Shown: positions 8,210-17,490 of the stretch, piece after piece
Layout of the letters: the number at the start of each line of letters is the position of its first letter
How positions within the stretch are numbered: position 1 is the stretch's first letter
From: Clostridiaceae bacterium
GTDB taxonomy: Bacteria; Bacillota; Clostridia; Lachnospirales; Lachnospiraceae
Direction of reading: 5' to 3'
DNA length: 64,000 nucleotides
NCBI GenBank assembly: GCA_910574345.1
Contig: CAJSZV010000006.1
Span: 70,340 to 134,339 of the forward strand
Made by a program: the position numbers and the translations under genes
The notes under the pieces: model-generated
Database searches by the model: none
Seen by the model: only the letters and a program-made list of their open reading frames with translations
What the model was told of the DNA's origin: nothing

Positions 8210-9428
8210 CGATGTGGTGGATAAGGCCATTGAAGATCTCTATTATTGTTGTGATAATGATAAGGCAAAAGCGGCGGCGGACGCATTATTGTCTGCGGCA
8301 AAGGACGGGGATGGGGACGCCTGCTATTTCCTCTCCCGCTGTTTTTCCGGCCCCTGTTACAGCTGGGAATACCACCCCTTTGAAGAAAATGAGGCGGCGG
8401 CCTATGCCATGCTCCATCAGGCGATCTCCCTGGGCAGCGCCGCTGCGGTTCTGGGGGCGCTGCGTATGGATATGCTGACACCGGAACTGCGGGAAATCAT
8501 GCCTTTTGAGAGCATAAAAGAAGCATGGGATGTCATCTATGAAAAAGCCGAAAACGGCTGCGCTTTCTGCCAGTACATGATTGGAAACACCTATTATTTT
8601 CTGGACATCATAGAGATCGAAGACCACAAGGAAAGTGAATTTGCAGATAAGGGAGCCTGGAATGCATGGAAACAGCAGCAGATAAAACAGTGCCTGCCCT
8701 GGTTTGAAAAGTCATTTTCCAGAGGTATGATTCTGGCGGGGCGGAATTATGGTCATTACTACGAGCATGGACGGGGAGAATACATTCCGGCAGAGCCGGG
8801 AAAGGAAGTTCCCATTATGCGCAAGGGCGCAGAACGGGGCTACCCGGAGTGGATGTATGCCTATGCCCATTATCTGGCCTATACAGAGGATAACGATAAA
8901 GAAGCCCTCCCCTGGGCGCTGAAAGCGGCAGAGGCAGGACATCTCTGGAGCTGGCATATCATAGGAGATATTTATTGGAACGGCAGGGCGGTGGAGCGCA
9001 ATCTGCCCTATGCCTTAGAGTGCTACAAAAAGACTGCCAGCTATGGTAACGACAGCTATGCCTGCCGACAGTTGGGACGTTTGTATTTCAACGGCTGGGG
9101 TACGGCTGTGGACTATGCGCAGGCGATTCAATGGCTGGAGAGAGATAAGGAGCCGGAAGGTATCAAATATGATCTGCTGGGAATCTGCTATCTGCTGGGG
9201 CATGGCTGCCAGCAGAACCCGGCACGGGGAAAAGCATTTTTGGAGAAAAGCCAGGATTCGCCCTATAAAAGTTATGGTCTGGGGATGATGTATGCCGAGG
9301 GCATCGGTGTGCGGGAGAACATTGAAAAGGGCGTGGAGTATCTGAAAGCGGCGGGAAATTATGAGCCGGCAGTCGAGGCATTGAAACATTACAAGAAAAG
9401 CCTGTTTGGGGTATGGCGGAGAAAATAA
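8193..9428 (+). CDS. Sel1-repeat (SLR) protein
   Basis: A 411-residue cytoplasmic solenoid. Several ~36-residue Sel1-like repeats are visible: YMIGNTYYFLD..., GDIYWNGRAVERNLPYALECYKK, LGRLYFNGWGT..YAQAIQWLE, GICYLLGHGCQQNPARGKAFLE and GMMYAEGIGVRENIEKGVEYL (roughly residues 130-400). The A/G-x-x-Y-x-x-G spacing is the classic signature. Sel1 solenoids mediate protein-protein contacts and recur as immunity or accessory proteins in toxin loci. The start overlaps the preceding gene. Confidence 0.85.
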   Translation: MGKYFSDVVDKAIEDLYYCCDNDKAKAAADALLSAAKDGDGDACYFLSRCFSGPCYSWEYHPFEENEAAAYAMLHQAISLGSAAAVLGALRMDMLTPELREIMPFESIKEAWDVIYEKAENGCAFCQYMIGNTYYFLDIIEIEDHKESEFADKGAWNAWKQQQIKQCLPWFEKSFSRGMILAGRNYGHYYEHGRGEYIPAEPGKEVPIMRKGAERGYPEWMYAYAHYLAYTEDNDKEALPWALKAAEAGHLWSWHIIGDIYWNGRAVERNLPYALECYKKTASYGNDSYACRQLGRLYFNGWGTAVDYAQAIQWLERDKEPEGIKYDLLGICYLLGHGCQQNPARGKAFLEKSQDSPYKSYGLGMMYAEGIGVRENIEKGVEYLKAAGNYEPAVEALKHYKKSLFGVWRRK

Positions 9429-9457
9429 GAACATTTAGAAGAGGAGTGTGATGGTTT

Positions 9458-10114
9458 ATGGAATATTCCCTGATGATTGCACCTTTCGATTTTGCTAACC
9501 ATAATAAAATTGCGGCACGGCAGTTTTTTGATAATTACGCATTTTTTGAACTGACACCCAAACGGGCTAAAGAATATTTTTTGTGGTATAAGAATGAAAT
9601 CCCTAACCGGATTGCTATGCTTTGGGAATATATGAAGGAGGAACGCCCGGAAAGCCAGCCCTTTGACTATTCTCCGGAATCGTTGATTCCGTTATGGGAT
9701 TGGTATGAAACAAAAATCAAACAGGTTCCCCAGACCAGGAAAGAAATTGAGTATAATGTTTCAAGATTTCCGAAGTGGATGGAGGAAAATGTCCGAAAAA
9801 TAACCATGAAATATACAGATGAAACATTATCCCTTGCGCTGGATATTTCCATATATCTTGGAGAAACAATCATAAAAAATTATCCAAATCTGTATTGGGG
9901 GCATTTTGCAAGGCCAAAGAATGAGTTTTCCGCCAAAAGACCAGTTATATTGGGATTGAAAAGTAAACCGAAGAGATTTGATTCCAGCCGGGTTGTTTTT
10001 GTGTGCATGATAAAATCCAGTGAAAAATCTGACAAGAATCGGCTGTATGACCTGTACCGCTTCCGGGAAGATGAATTTGATCCGATAAAGCCCAGTTACT
10101 GGGACAGTTGGTAA
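9458..10114 (+). CDS. hypothetical protein
   Basis: A 218-residue soluble protein. The first third is rich in aromatic and charged residues (RAKEYFLWYKNEIPNR). The second half contains SLALDISIYLGETIIKN followed by LYWGHF, a helix-plus-strand pattern resembling small single-domain immunity-like proteins that I cannot name with confidence. GAGGAGTG lies about 15 bases upstream of ATG. Another member of the same-strand array. Confidence 0.55.
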   Translation: MEYSLMIAPFDFANHNKIAARQFFDNYAFFELTPKRAKEYFLWYKNEIPNRIAMLWEYMKEERPESQPFDYSPESLIPLWDWYETKIKQVPQTRKEIEYNVSRFPKWMEENVRKITMKYTDETLSLALDISIYLGETIIKNYPNLYWGHFARPKNEFSAKRPVILGLKSKPKRFDSSRVVFVCMIKSSEKSDKNRLYDLYRFREDEFDPIKPSYWDSW

Positions 10115-10139
10115 CCATGGTTTGTCAAAGGAGGCTTTT

Positions 10140-10820
10140 ATGACAACAGCAAAAAAGTATTTAGAGATATTGAGAGAGCGTGAACCGCAATTATGGAAAG
10201 AGCCATTAAAAGAATCCAGCTTTACAGAGAAAGATTTATCAGATATTGAGAAAGGGATTGGTTATGAACTGCCAGTGCCATATCGTGAATTTTTGTTAAG
10301 CTATAAAATGCCAGGTGACATTACTGTACTTGTTTCCTTTTGTGGCGATTCCTTTGCGTGTTCATGGAGCAAAACCTTTTCACGGGAAAAAAATGGCTAT
10401 ATTCCCCGGCCTGAATTTGACATTGGCCCAACGGTTGAGTTTGAGTGGCACAATATTCAAGGACACAGCGGGGCAGAGTTTTTGAAGAATCTCCAGCAGG
10501 AACAGAAAACGCAGGATTACTGCCCCTGCTTTTTGGAGGCAGGGTTTATCAGGGTCGGAAATGTATATGGGTATTTGGTGTATCTGGATTTGGTAAGCGG
10601 CGGCATCGTCACAATACATGAAGAGGGCGTATATGACATGATGGGTGCCGGGGTAGATTGGGCCAGCAAATCAGAAGTAAGGAAGTATATGGAGACACGA
10701 GAACTTTATATCTGTAAGGACTTTAATGATTTTCTCCGTTTTGCCTGTACTGGTGACTTTCTTGATGAAGACGAAGCAAAATTCCCTACAAAGGAAGAAC
10801 TGGAGCAGGATTATTCTTAA
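10140..10820 (+). CDS. SMI1/KNR4 family immunity protein
   Basis: A 226-residue SUKH-superfamily protein: SFTEKDLSDIEKGIGYELP, PYREFLLSYKMPGD, then a C-terminal ICKDFNDFLRFACTGDFLDEDEA block typical of SMI1/KNR4. AAAGGAGG five bases upstream fixes ATG 10140. The first ~60 bases of this gene are repeated, with the start codon destroyed, at 13427 and less well at 13998. This ORF family has been shuffled locally. Confidence 0.82.
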   Translation: MTTAKKYLEILREREPQLWKEPLKESSFTEKDLSDIEKGIGYELPVPYREFLLSYKMPGDITVLVSFCGDSFACSWSKTFSREKNGYIPRPEFDIGPTVEFEWHNIQGHSGAEFLKNLQQEQKTQDYCPCFLEAGFIRVGNVYGYLVYLDLVSGGIVTIHEEGVYDMMGAGVDWASKSEVRKYMETRELYICKDFNDFLRFACTGDFLDEDEAKFPTKEELEQDYS

Positions 10821-10842
10821 TAAAAGATTGGAGAACTTTGTC

Positions 10843-11270
10843 ATGCCGCTGATCATTCCAGGAAAGCCGCAGATAGACTTTTTCCTGCGGACTACAAAAC
10901 CATTTCATAATGAAAGAGCAGTCAAAGATTTTTTTCAGATTGTTTTATCCTATGGGCCGGATTGCCGTATATTAACCTTTTAGGAAAGGAAACCATACTC
11001 AATGCCCCCTGCTGGAAGACAGAGGAAATTGGTGACACCGTGGCGATTCAGCTGACGGAAACGGTATTCGAGGACATATCATCAGAGTTGCGGGAGAGAG
11101 TTGTAGAGTATTTTGAGGAAAGTGTAGATCCGGAGATTCGTGCAGGGTTAGGCAGAGGATTTCTTTTCCGTCCATATTATGCGTCAGAAAAATATGACAG
11201 AAAAAAGAAATTGGTTCCGGAATTTCCAATCAAAGAATTGTTCGGAAAGTATCTTCCAGAGGAGTTTTAA
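10843..11270 (+). pseudogene. frameshifted immunity-type gene
   Basis: Two adjoining frames look like one broken gene. From ATG 10843 (GGAG about ten bases upstream) the frame reads MPLIIPGKPQIDFF through FHNERAVKDFFQIVLSYGPD and stops near 10983. A second frame entered near 10962 continues GKETILNAPCWKTEEIGDTV to ...FGKYLPEEF at 11270. A single-base shift around 10955-10965 would join them into a ~142-residue protein. Family not recognised. Confidence 0.5.
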
Positions 11271-11271
11271 C

Positions 11272-11947
11272 ATGGATTATGAGCAGTTTATCACAGAGAT
11301 AAAGAAATATTGGGATCTGCGTAAAAAGGGATTGAAAAAGCAGGCAAACAGCTTTCTGTTCACATTTACCAAATCTTTTAAAGAGAATGTGCCGGATGCG
11401 GACGCAGACGCTATTTTGTTCCAATTTTGCAGGGAATACTTGGATGAGATGAAATTTCCGGGCGATAGCCTGCCCAGGCGTCATCTGCCATTTCAATTAA
11501 CGAAGCTGCTTGACAACTATCTATGCCGTGAATGTGAGAAATCAAATGCCGCAGATGCGTTGGGCATATCAGATTTTTGGAAACAGTTATAACCCACATG
11601 ATCCAATGCTTGAGCATGATTTTTATTCTATTTTGAAGCGTGCATATATGCATGAAAAATGTGACTTGCAGACAGTTCAGCTTTATTTTAGAGAACAGCT
11701 GGATTCCTTATGGTGGGGGCAGCACCATTTTCCGGAGAGTTGTGGCATTACAGAAGAAGAATTTGAAAATATTGTAAGTGTGGCAAATAAAATCCTTTCA
11801 GAAAAGTCAGTAGAGCCGCAGCTTGTAGAAGAGTTTGAGTATTACATGAAATTGTATCAAATCTATTTTGAATGGCAGAACAATAACAGGAACGGCGATT
11901 TTTACGAGTTGTGCAGGAAGGACTGGTGTTTGAAGGAGTCCCGGTGA
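11272..11947 (+). pseudogene. frameshifted immunity-type gene
   Basis: ATG 11272, one base after the previous stop, opens MDYEQFITEIKKYWDLRKKG and stops at 11592. The overlapping frame to 11947 continues the same kind of sequence (MRWAYQIFGNSYNPHDPMLE, then GQHHFPESCGITEEEFENI). The frames exchange coding quality around 11540-11560, so this is best explained as a single ~225-residue gene with one frameshift. I do not know the family. Two neighbouring genes broken in the same way suggest relaxed selection here. Confidence 0.5.
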
Positions 11948-11976
11948 TTTATTATAAAGAATAGGAAGGTAGCGCC

Positions 11977-13419
11977 ATGATATCAGAAGAACTGAAAAAA
12001 ATCAAATCTTTTGGCAGCAGTATGGAAAGCTCCGTGACACCGGAGGATATTGCGGACAAGGAAAAGGAACTGGGATTTACGCTGCCCCAGGCTTTGCAGG
12101 AATTATATCTGACCTTTCATCCGGATGATCCTGCTTTTACGGAAAAGGGAAATCTGATTCCACTTGAGGAATTAAAAATCTACAAACGTGTCTATTGGAC
12201 GGACACCATTATTACGATCCTGCCTTTTTGCCGGCATGAACGGTATGGCTATGGCTTTGAAGTAAGCCGGTATCACAAAAGCAAGGATACCATGGGCAGC
12301 AATGATCTGGAAGATCCGCAGATGTGGGGGTTTTATGTGCTGCCGGAAACACGCGGGGAAGAAAAGCATCTGGAAGGCCATGAAGTGCCGTGCAATCAGT
12401 CAAAACTCTCACAGTGGATCATGGAATGGTTAGGATACCAGCAGACCCTGGCGCAGCCCAGCGTGGCAGCCGTCAACAAGGATAAGGCGGAAAATTATTG
12501 GAAAAAAATGCGGGAGCATCTTCCGGATACGTTTTATCATGTTCCTCTGGAGCAGCTTTCCAGTCACAGAACAAATTTTAGTGTAAACTTTGTGGAGGAA
12601 CCCTTCAGATTTTTATGCGGAAGTATTCTTTATTCAGGGACGGCCTATTTTGGCGGCAGGTCTGATAAGGAACTGGAACAGCTTATGAAACAGATGGGAT
12701 TCAAGTATGTCTGGATGAAAAGCCAGGATGGGCATCCTGTTTTTAATTCGGCTCCACCCCAGCCGCCACAGGAACGGGAACTGAAATCCATTGCCCCGGT
12801 ATTACAGTTTCTCTGCAAATTTGCCGGGATTGAGGGAAAGGGAGCGAAGGAGGAAAGTATCCGGCGGGCAGAAGTCCGTCTGGGGGGTTCACTTCCACTG
12901 CCATTGGAAGAATTTTATCGTTGTCTGCCAAGTAGATTTTATTGCAGTTATAATACGATTCGCCCTCTTTCCAGCCTGAAACAGACAAAGGATGGCAAGA
13001 TGAACTTTCTCACAGAAAATCAGGCGATGTATCACTGGGCGGCGAGATTGAACAGCCCGTTTCTATATCGCCGTGCCAATGACGGCGCAGGCCAATGGAA
13101 CGCATATGGTATTTTAGACGGTTTTCTTGTGGCAGAGTTTGTGTGGGCGCTGGCTTGTGATGAAAAATTGAATCTGATCCTTTGGGAGGTTCCGGATTTT
13201 GAGCCGTCGATGCTGTCTGAAGGCGGGAAGCTGAGTCTGTATCTGTCCTCCATTGCAGGTATTACAGATCAGATTGCTATAGGCAATACCCGGAGGCTTT
13301 ACCAGGCCATGGATGGGCAGGCTGTTGGGCTTTATGACAGCGAAGAAGGTACGTTTTGGTTTGTGGCAAAGGATGAAGCGGTGCAGGAACGATTGGAAAC
13401 AATGATTGATATTTTCTAG
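11977..13419 (+). CDS. double-domain SMI1/KNR4 protein
   Basis: A 480-residue protein with two SUKH units. Residues ~15-160 contain TPEDIADKEKELGFTLP and ALQELYLTFHPDD. Residues ~285-450 contain EESIRRAEVRLGGSLPLP, EEFYRCLPS and a TFWFVAKDEAVQERLETM tail. The middle (~170-265) is a linker domain with ELMKQMGFKYVWMK-type helices. GGAAGG lies upstream of ATG 11977. Fused SUKH domains are known in broad-spectrum immunity proteins. Confidence 0.8.
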   Translation: MISEELKKIKSFGSSMESSVTPEDIADKEKELGFTLPQALQELYLTFHPDDPAFTEKGNLIPLEELKIYKRVYWTDTIITILPFCRHERYGYGFEVSRYHKSKDTMGSNDLEDPQMWGFYVLPETRGEEKHLEGHEVPCNQSKLSQWIMEWLGYQQTLAQPSVAAVNKDKAENYWKKMREHLPDTFYHVPLEQLSSHRTNFSVNFVEEPFRFLCGSILYSGTAYFGGRSDKELEQLMKQMGFKYVWMKSQDGHPVFNSAPPQPPQERELKSIAPVLQFLCKFAGIEGKGAKEESIRRAEVRLGGSLPLPLEEFYRCLPSRFYCSYNTIRPLSSLKQTKDGKMNFLTENQAMYHWAARLNSPFLYRRANDGAGQWNAYGILDGFLVAEFVWALACDEKLNLILWEVPDFEPSMLSEGGKLSLYLSSIAGITDQIAIGNTRRLYQAMDGQAVGLYDSEEGTFWFVAKDEAVQERLETMIDIF

Positions 13420-13500
13420 TAGGGAGTTTTTTATAACAACAGCAAAAAAGTATTTGAATTTATTGAAGAACGTGAAGTCTAATTATGGAAGCAAGCCAGA
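13420..13500 (+). repeat. degenerate copy of the 5' end of the SMI1 gene
   Basis: This stretch matches the RBS-start region of the gene at 10140: the 19-base ACAACAGCAAAAAAGTATT is identical, and similarity continues to CGTGAA...AATTATGGAA. The ATG is changed to ATA and the reading frame decays. It is a scar of a deleted or recombined immunity cassette sitting directly ahead of the 13520 gene. Confidence 0.7.
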
Positions 13501-13519
13501 TAAAAGGAGAGATTTTATT

Positions 13520-13996
13520 ATGCTGACAGTACTAATTGTTACATTATTTTTTGCAGGTGGTATAGCGCTCATTGTTTGGTATTTGAAATCATTTTATGCT
13601 GAACGTGATAACCGGGCAAAAAAGGCGGAGGAACACCGTAGTAAACATGGTGGAGAAAGCATTTTAGAGTGGAACGGAAACTTTTCCGATGGTGCGCCGG
13701 ATGCAGAATTTGGGAAATTGATTGTAGAGGTTCTGAAAAAACGTGGAGACGGCGCAGCCCGTTTTTATGAAAAGGGCCTGGTATTGGAAAAGAAGCGGCT
13801 GCCCTATTCGGAAATTAAAGATGTGGTGTTTGTAGCTGCCACATCAGATAAAAAGTTCACTTTGAAACAAGCTGCAAGAGATATGGGTGTTTTGTGGATA
13901 TACCCCAAAAAGGGAGCTACGATTGGACTAAGGGAAATGAGTTATCAATTTGATAATGAAATCATGGAGAGGATCAAACAAGGGCTTGGTTTTTAA
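13520..13996 (+). CDS. single-pass membrane protein
   Basis: A 158-residue protein with an N-terminal transmembrane helix (LTVLIVTLFFAGGIALIVWYL, residues 2-22). A basic/acidic stretch and a compact alpha/beta domain follow (RFYEKGLVLEKKRLPYSEIK through LWIYPKKGATIGLREMSYQF). The C-terminal part resembles YcxB/PH-like small domains that follow a membrane anchor, without firm assignment. AAAGGAGA ten bases upstream picks ATG 13520; the longer in-frame ORF would use remnant sequence. Confidence 0.6.
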   Translation: MLTVLIVTLFFAGGIALIVWYLKSFYAERDNRAKKAEEHRSKHGGESILEWNGNFSDGAPDAEFGKLIVEVLKKRGDGAARFYEKGLVLEKKRLPYSEIKDVVFVAATSDKKFTLKQAARDMGVLWIYPKKGATIGLREMSYQFDNEIMERIKQGLGF

Positions 13997-14253
13997 GTAG
14001 AGTTTTTCCATAGTGTAATAACTGCTAAAAAATACATACTGATGGTAGAGATAACATTTTTTATCCAACAGATAGATTTGGACAATGGACCTTCACATGG
14101 GGCATGGAAAACTACTTATTATAGAAAAAATGTGATATGCAGCCCGACATAAGAAAACTAACATCAACAAAGGAGAAGATCACGGCCTACAAAACAGGAA
14201 TTATAAATAAAGGTACACTTAGCTGAAACTTATAAAACAACAATACCTCCTTC
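13997..14253. other. gene-poor stretch with cassette debris
   Basis: It begins with a third, weaker copy of the SMI1 5' end (ATAACTGCTAAAAAATAC near 14019). A short frame reading FYPTDRFGQWTFTWGMENYL then stops at 14119. The remainder is AT-rich and holds no convincing gene before the integrase pseudogene. Confidence 0.45.
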
Positions 14254-15345
14254 TTGGTTTTCTGGCATGAAAAAAGGCTTGACCTCTTTTTTTATATGTA
14301 TCCGGACGGAAGTGAAAAGCCACAGCAGAAGTCAGGATTCAAAACAGAGAGAGAAGCGAATAAGGCAAGAGAGAAGACTATTGCAGAATTATATAACGGT
14401 ACGTTTGTTGTATACGCAAAGGTGAATGTTGCCGATTTTATGTCCTTCTGGCTTGAATAGGAGCTTAAAAAGCGCACGGACAGTCATGAAACCTATTATA
14501 ATTATTGCGGAATAGTAAAGAATCACATTGTTCCCATTCTGGGTAAAAAGAAAATGATGGATGTTACCCGTGGAGACATTCAGAAATTGTTTAATACCAA
14601 GGCAGACTACTCAAGGTCGGTGGCAGAGCAGGTAAAAACAATCATGAATGTCTCTTTTCGTTATGCGGTAACAATCAAAGTGATTCCAAACAGTCCGGTA
14701 GACGGGATAGGGCTTCCCGAAGCAGAAAAGCCGCAGCAGAGAGCAGGATTCAGGACCCGGAATATTGATACACAGAAAACACTGACTATGGAGCAGATCC
14801 AGGTCCTGCTGGAAAAGAGCAAAGATACCCCAATCCATATGCAGGTGATGTTCAATGTGCTTATGGGGCTCCGCAGATCTGAGATCAATGGGGTAAAGTA
14901 TTCGGACGTAGATTATATCAACCATACCTTAAAAGTGGAACGTCAGCTGGGGAGAGTACATAACACAGTAAAAGAGGACTTTGCTCCGAAAACTTTTACG
15001 AAACAGGAAGTAGGATTGAAGACAAAATCCAGTTACAGAGAGATCCCGATTCCTGATTATGTATTTGAGGCGATCTTAAAGGAACGGCAGGTGTATGAGA
15101 AAAATAGAAACCGCAGAACGGAAGAGTTTCAGGATCTGGATTATATCTGTTGTTCTACCTATGGCAGAGCAAGGAGCAAAGGGTTTCATTGCAGGTATTA
15201 TAAGCAGCTTCTTGCCGAAAACGGTTTACCGGATATCCGCTGGCATGACCTGCGCAGCACCTACTGTACGCTTCCGTTAAAAGAGTCTTTTAATCCAAAG
15301 GCAGTATCAAGGCTCATGGGACATGCCAAGGAAATCATAACAATG
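14254..15345 (+). pseudogene. tyrosine integrase pseudogene (element A)
   Basis: Reads in one frame as a close relative of the intact integrase at 49355. DGSEKPQQKSGFKTEREAN corresponds to its N-terminal AP2/arm-binding region. An in-frame amber stop lies at 14458-14460. Then come the core-binding and catalytic parts with LMGLRRSEINGVKYSDVDYI (first Arg) and WHDLRSTYC (His-x-x-Arg). After LMGHAKEIIT the frame runs into unrelated sequence, so the catalytic tyrosine block (IDVYGD in the intact copy) is missing. Both defects make it inactive. Confidence 0.88.
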
Positions 15346-15566
15346 TTAACGATTTGTGGTAGGCTAAAAAAGCTCTTCAGTGCTGTTTCGTCCGTATGGA
15401 ATTACGGAGGTGTACTGGGTTGCAAAAACAGCAAATTGTGAACGGAATTCGTCAAGGACTTTTTTTCCTTCGATTTGAGTAAATGCCATGACGAAAATGA
15501 AAAGTTCCTTGACGAATTTGTGGCATATACGCATCTTTTTTACAATGAATTCTGGAGGTGGTATTT
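15346..15566 (+). promoter_or_regulatory. uvrB leader of element A with palindrome and 21-bp-spaced direct repeats
   Basis: Contains a perfect 13-bp inverted repeat, AATTCGTCAAGGA (15446-15458) with TCCTTGACGAATT (15506-15518), and an internal TGACGAA at 15489. The TGACGAA motifs at 15489 and 15510 are 21 bases apart. The same architecture with different bases recurs at 19335-19407 and 50852-50925. I infer integrase arm-type sites or a conserved leader structure; the segment also carries the RBS of the uvrB fragment. Confidence 0.6.
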
Positions 15567-15887
15567 GTGCAAACTATACAAAAAATGTTCGAACTTCACA
15601 GCGAATACAAGCCCACAGGCGACCAGCCGCAGGCCATAGAAGCCCTTGTAAAAGGGTTCCAGGAAGGCAATCAATTCCAGACCTTACTGGGGGTTACGGG
15701 TTCCGGAAAGACCTTTACCATGGCTAACGTGATCGCTAAGCTTAACAAACCGACTTTGGTAATAGCGCACAATAAGACATTAGCGGCCCAGCTCTATGGT
15801 GAGTTCAAAGAGTATTTTCCGAGTAACGCAGTAGAATATTTTGTCTCCTACTATTACTATAGCTATTTATATACAATATATAGATAA
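15567..15887 (+). pseudogene. uvrB': truncated uvrB 5' end, copy 1
   Basis: GTG 15567 (GGAGG eight bases upstream) opens UvrB sequence [19 protein letters not shown], the Walker A loop [13 protein letters not shown] and [20 protein letters not shown]. It runs up to VEYFVSY, then non-homologous codons to a stop at 15887. UvrB is the damage-verifying helicase of nucleotide excision repair. This fragment stops exactly before the conserved tyrosine beta-hairpin. The DNA is nearly identical to copy 2 but differs from the live gene. It is a stranded element-supplied gene end. Confidence 0.92.
15839..15850 (+). other. attachment core, copy 1
   Basis: TTTTGTCTCCTA marks where uvrB homology ends in copy 1. 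The same 12 bases with G for C occur at the ends of the two other uvrB homology blocks (19729 and 51295). I infer this is the crossover core used by the integrase. Confidence 0.7.
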
Positions 15888-16032
15888 ATTTTGGCGGCCA
15901 TGATCTATATATAGCGGTCGAATGGAGTGCATGAACTGTATGAACAGTGTATGCCAGTAACCATGATTCGTCGAGAAGCGATTGATTTTATTATTCATAT
16001 CGCATATAATTAAGGAAGGGGAGAGTTAATGA

Positions 16033-16989
16033 ATGATAGAGACAAATTTAGCACAGACAATCAATGCAACGAATGATGCTGGTTCCGCATATGATACAAA
16101 TGTAAAATATTTGCTTGCGGACAAGCAGATCCTGTCACGTATTTTAAAATATACTGTTGATGAGTTTCGGGAGATGGATATTGAAGATATCCTTGGCTGT
16201 ATTGGCGATGATATTGAAATAGGAACAAAACCAGTTGATGCAGGACTTTCCAATCTTGGAAGGGTGAAAGGAACAGTAACGGAAGATAATATTCCAGGAG
16301 AGGGGATTATCTATTATGATATCCGCTTCACTGCGTACTTCAGGGAAAAAGAGATGAAGATTCTGATCAACATTGAGGCACAGAGGTCAACGGATTCCGG
16401 TAAGCTGGGATACCGCTTAGAGAACAGGATCGTATTCTATCTTGCAAGGATGATTTCAGCACAGAAACAGACAGAATTTTTCCACAGTGACTTTGATAAT
16501 TTGAAAAAAGTCCGAAGTATCTGGATATGTATGGATAGCGAGGAAACAGAAGATTCTATCGAAGAAATTGGTTTTGACAGAAAAACAGTATTTGGTAATA
16601 AGAGAAATTCATATCATACGGATCTGATGAAAGGCATTATTGTCAATATTAGGAGTGGGGCGGATAGTTCTTCTGGAAAAGCTGTGAAGAAGTCTCAGAA
16701 TGTGCTGATAGCTATGCTGGAAGAGTTAGTTTCCAGGAAAGATGCATCAGAGAAGAAACGTATATTGGCAGATGAATATGGAATGTCAATGACTGCTGAA
16801 TTGGAAAGGAGAATCCAGATTATGTGTAATTGGTCAGAGAGTATTATAGAACGGGAAAGAATACGGGAAAGAATAGATGCTATTGGGAGAATGATCAGAG
16901 CTAATATTACAAGAGAGCAGATATTATCTATGGGATACACGGAAGCGGAATATGATAAAGCAGAAAGTGCATTATATGCAAATGCTTAG
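16033..16989 (+). CDS. Rpn-family PD-(D/E)XK nuclease / putative transposase
   Basis: A 318-residue protein with the YhgA/Rpn layout: an N-terminal DTNVKYLLADKQILSRILK region, then YYDIRFTAYF and KILINIEAQRST (the D...E-x-Q metal-binding core, about residues 97-120). A helical C-terminus ends in RANITREQILSMGYTEAEYD. Rpn nucleases promote recombination and are abundant in Lachnospiraceae mobile DNA. AGGAAGGGGAG precedes ATG 16033. It is the only intact gene in element B. Confidence 0.82.
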   Translation: MIETNLAQTINATNDAGSAYDTNVKYLLADKQILSRILKYTVDEFREMDIEDILGCIGDDIEIGTKPVDAGLSNLGRVKGTVTEDNIPGEGIIYYDIRFTAYFREKEMKILINIEAQRSTDSGKLGYRLENRIVFYLARMISAQKQTEFFHSDFDNLKKVRSIWICMDSEETEDSIEEIGFDRKTVFGNKRNSYHTDLMKGIIVNIRSGADSSSGKAVKKSQNVLIAMLEELVSRKDASEKKRILADEYGMSMTAELERRIQIMCNWSESIIERERIRERIDAIGRMIRANITREQILSMGYTEAEYDKAESALYANA

Positions 16990-17279
16990 GCGCAGATGCT
17001 GGTGTTGTAATAGGGGCAAGTTAAAGGAATCCAGAAAAATCAAGGGATTGTATTTACTTGGTCTCTTGTTTTGGCTGGGCTTGGAGAAGGCAGGTGTGAG
17101 ACGGTTTGGAAGGCCAGGAGGGATCTGCTTAGAAGCGGGGGAATTAGTAAGAGAATGAACGGAGCCATGAGCGAGTGCTTGTGGCTTTGTTCATTTTGGG
17201 GTATAATAGCATTAAATGCCAAAAAAGAAAAGTTTTTTGACCTTTTTAGCAATAGTTACAATATTTATATAAAAGGTGA
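16990..17279. other. intergenic DNA, no gene seen
   Basis: About 290 bases without a convincing coding frame. A TATAAT (17201-17206, in GGGGTATAATAG) and an AT-rich leader precede the truncated ORF at 17280 and could be its promoter. Confidence 0.4.
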
Positions 17280-17490
17280 ATGAGCAATATGAAAACAAGA
17301 CCAATCTCGACACCGGAAAAACCGAAGGATACATCCCGTATGTTTGATACAACAGAGCCTTTATTGCGACTTAGAGACATGGGTGATGATGAATTTGAGC
17401 GTGTAGTTGGTGAATTTTTGGGTTTGTCAGTATATCCCGAAAATATCGGATATACAGGAGATTTTCCATGTTATGCTTTTTTGCCAAATT
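17280..17490 (+). pseudogene. truncated ORF interrupted by a transposase remnant
   Basis: Opens MSNMKTRPISTPEKPKDTSR with AAAAGGTGA close upstream, and continues through LLRLRDMGDDEFERVVGEFL. The C-terminal residues (about PNSYLERIF) are encoded by DNA that reads on the other strand as transposase. The gene is therefore cut by the IS remnant at roughly 17470-17490. Family not recognised. Confidence 0.45.

Noticed and set aside
7748-8230. 160-codon minus-strand ORF
   Set aside because: Antisense to the anchored protein and Sel1 genes, no RBS, shadow composition.
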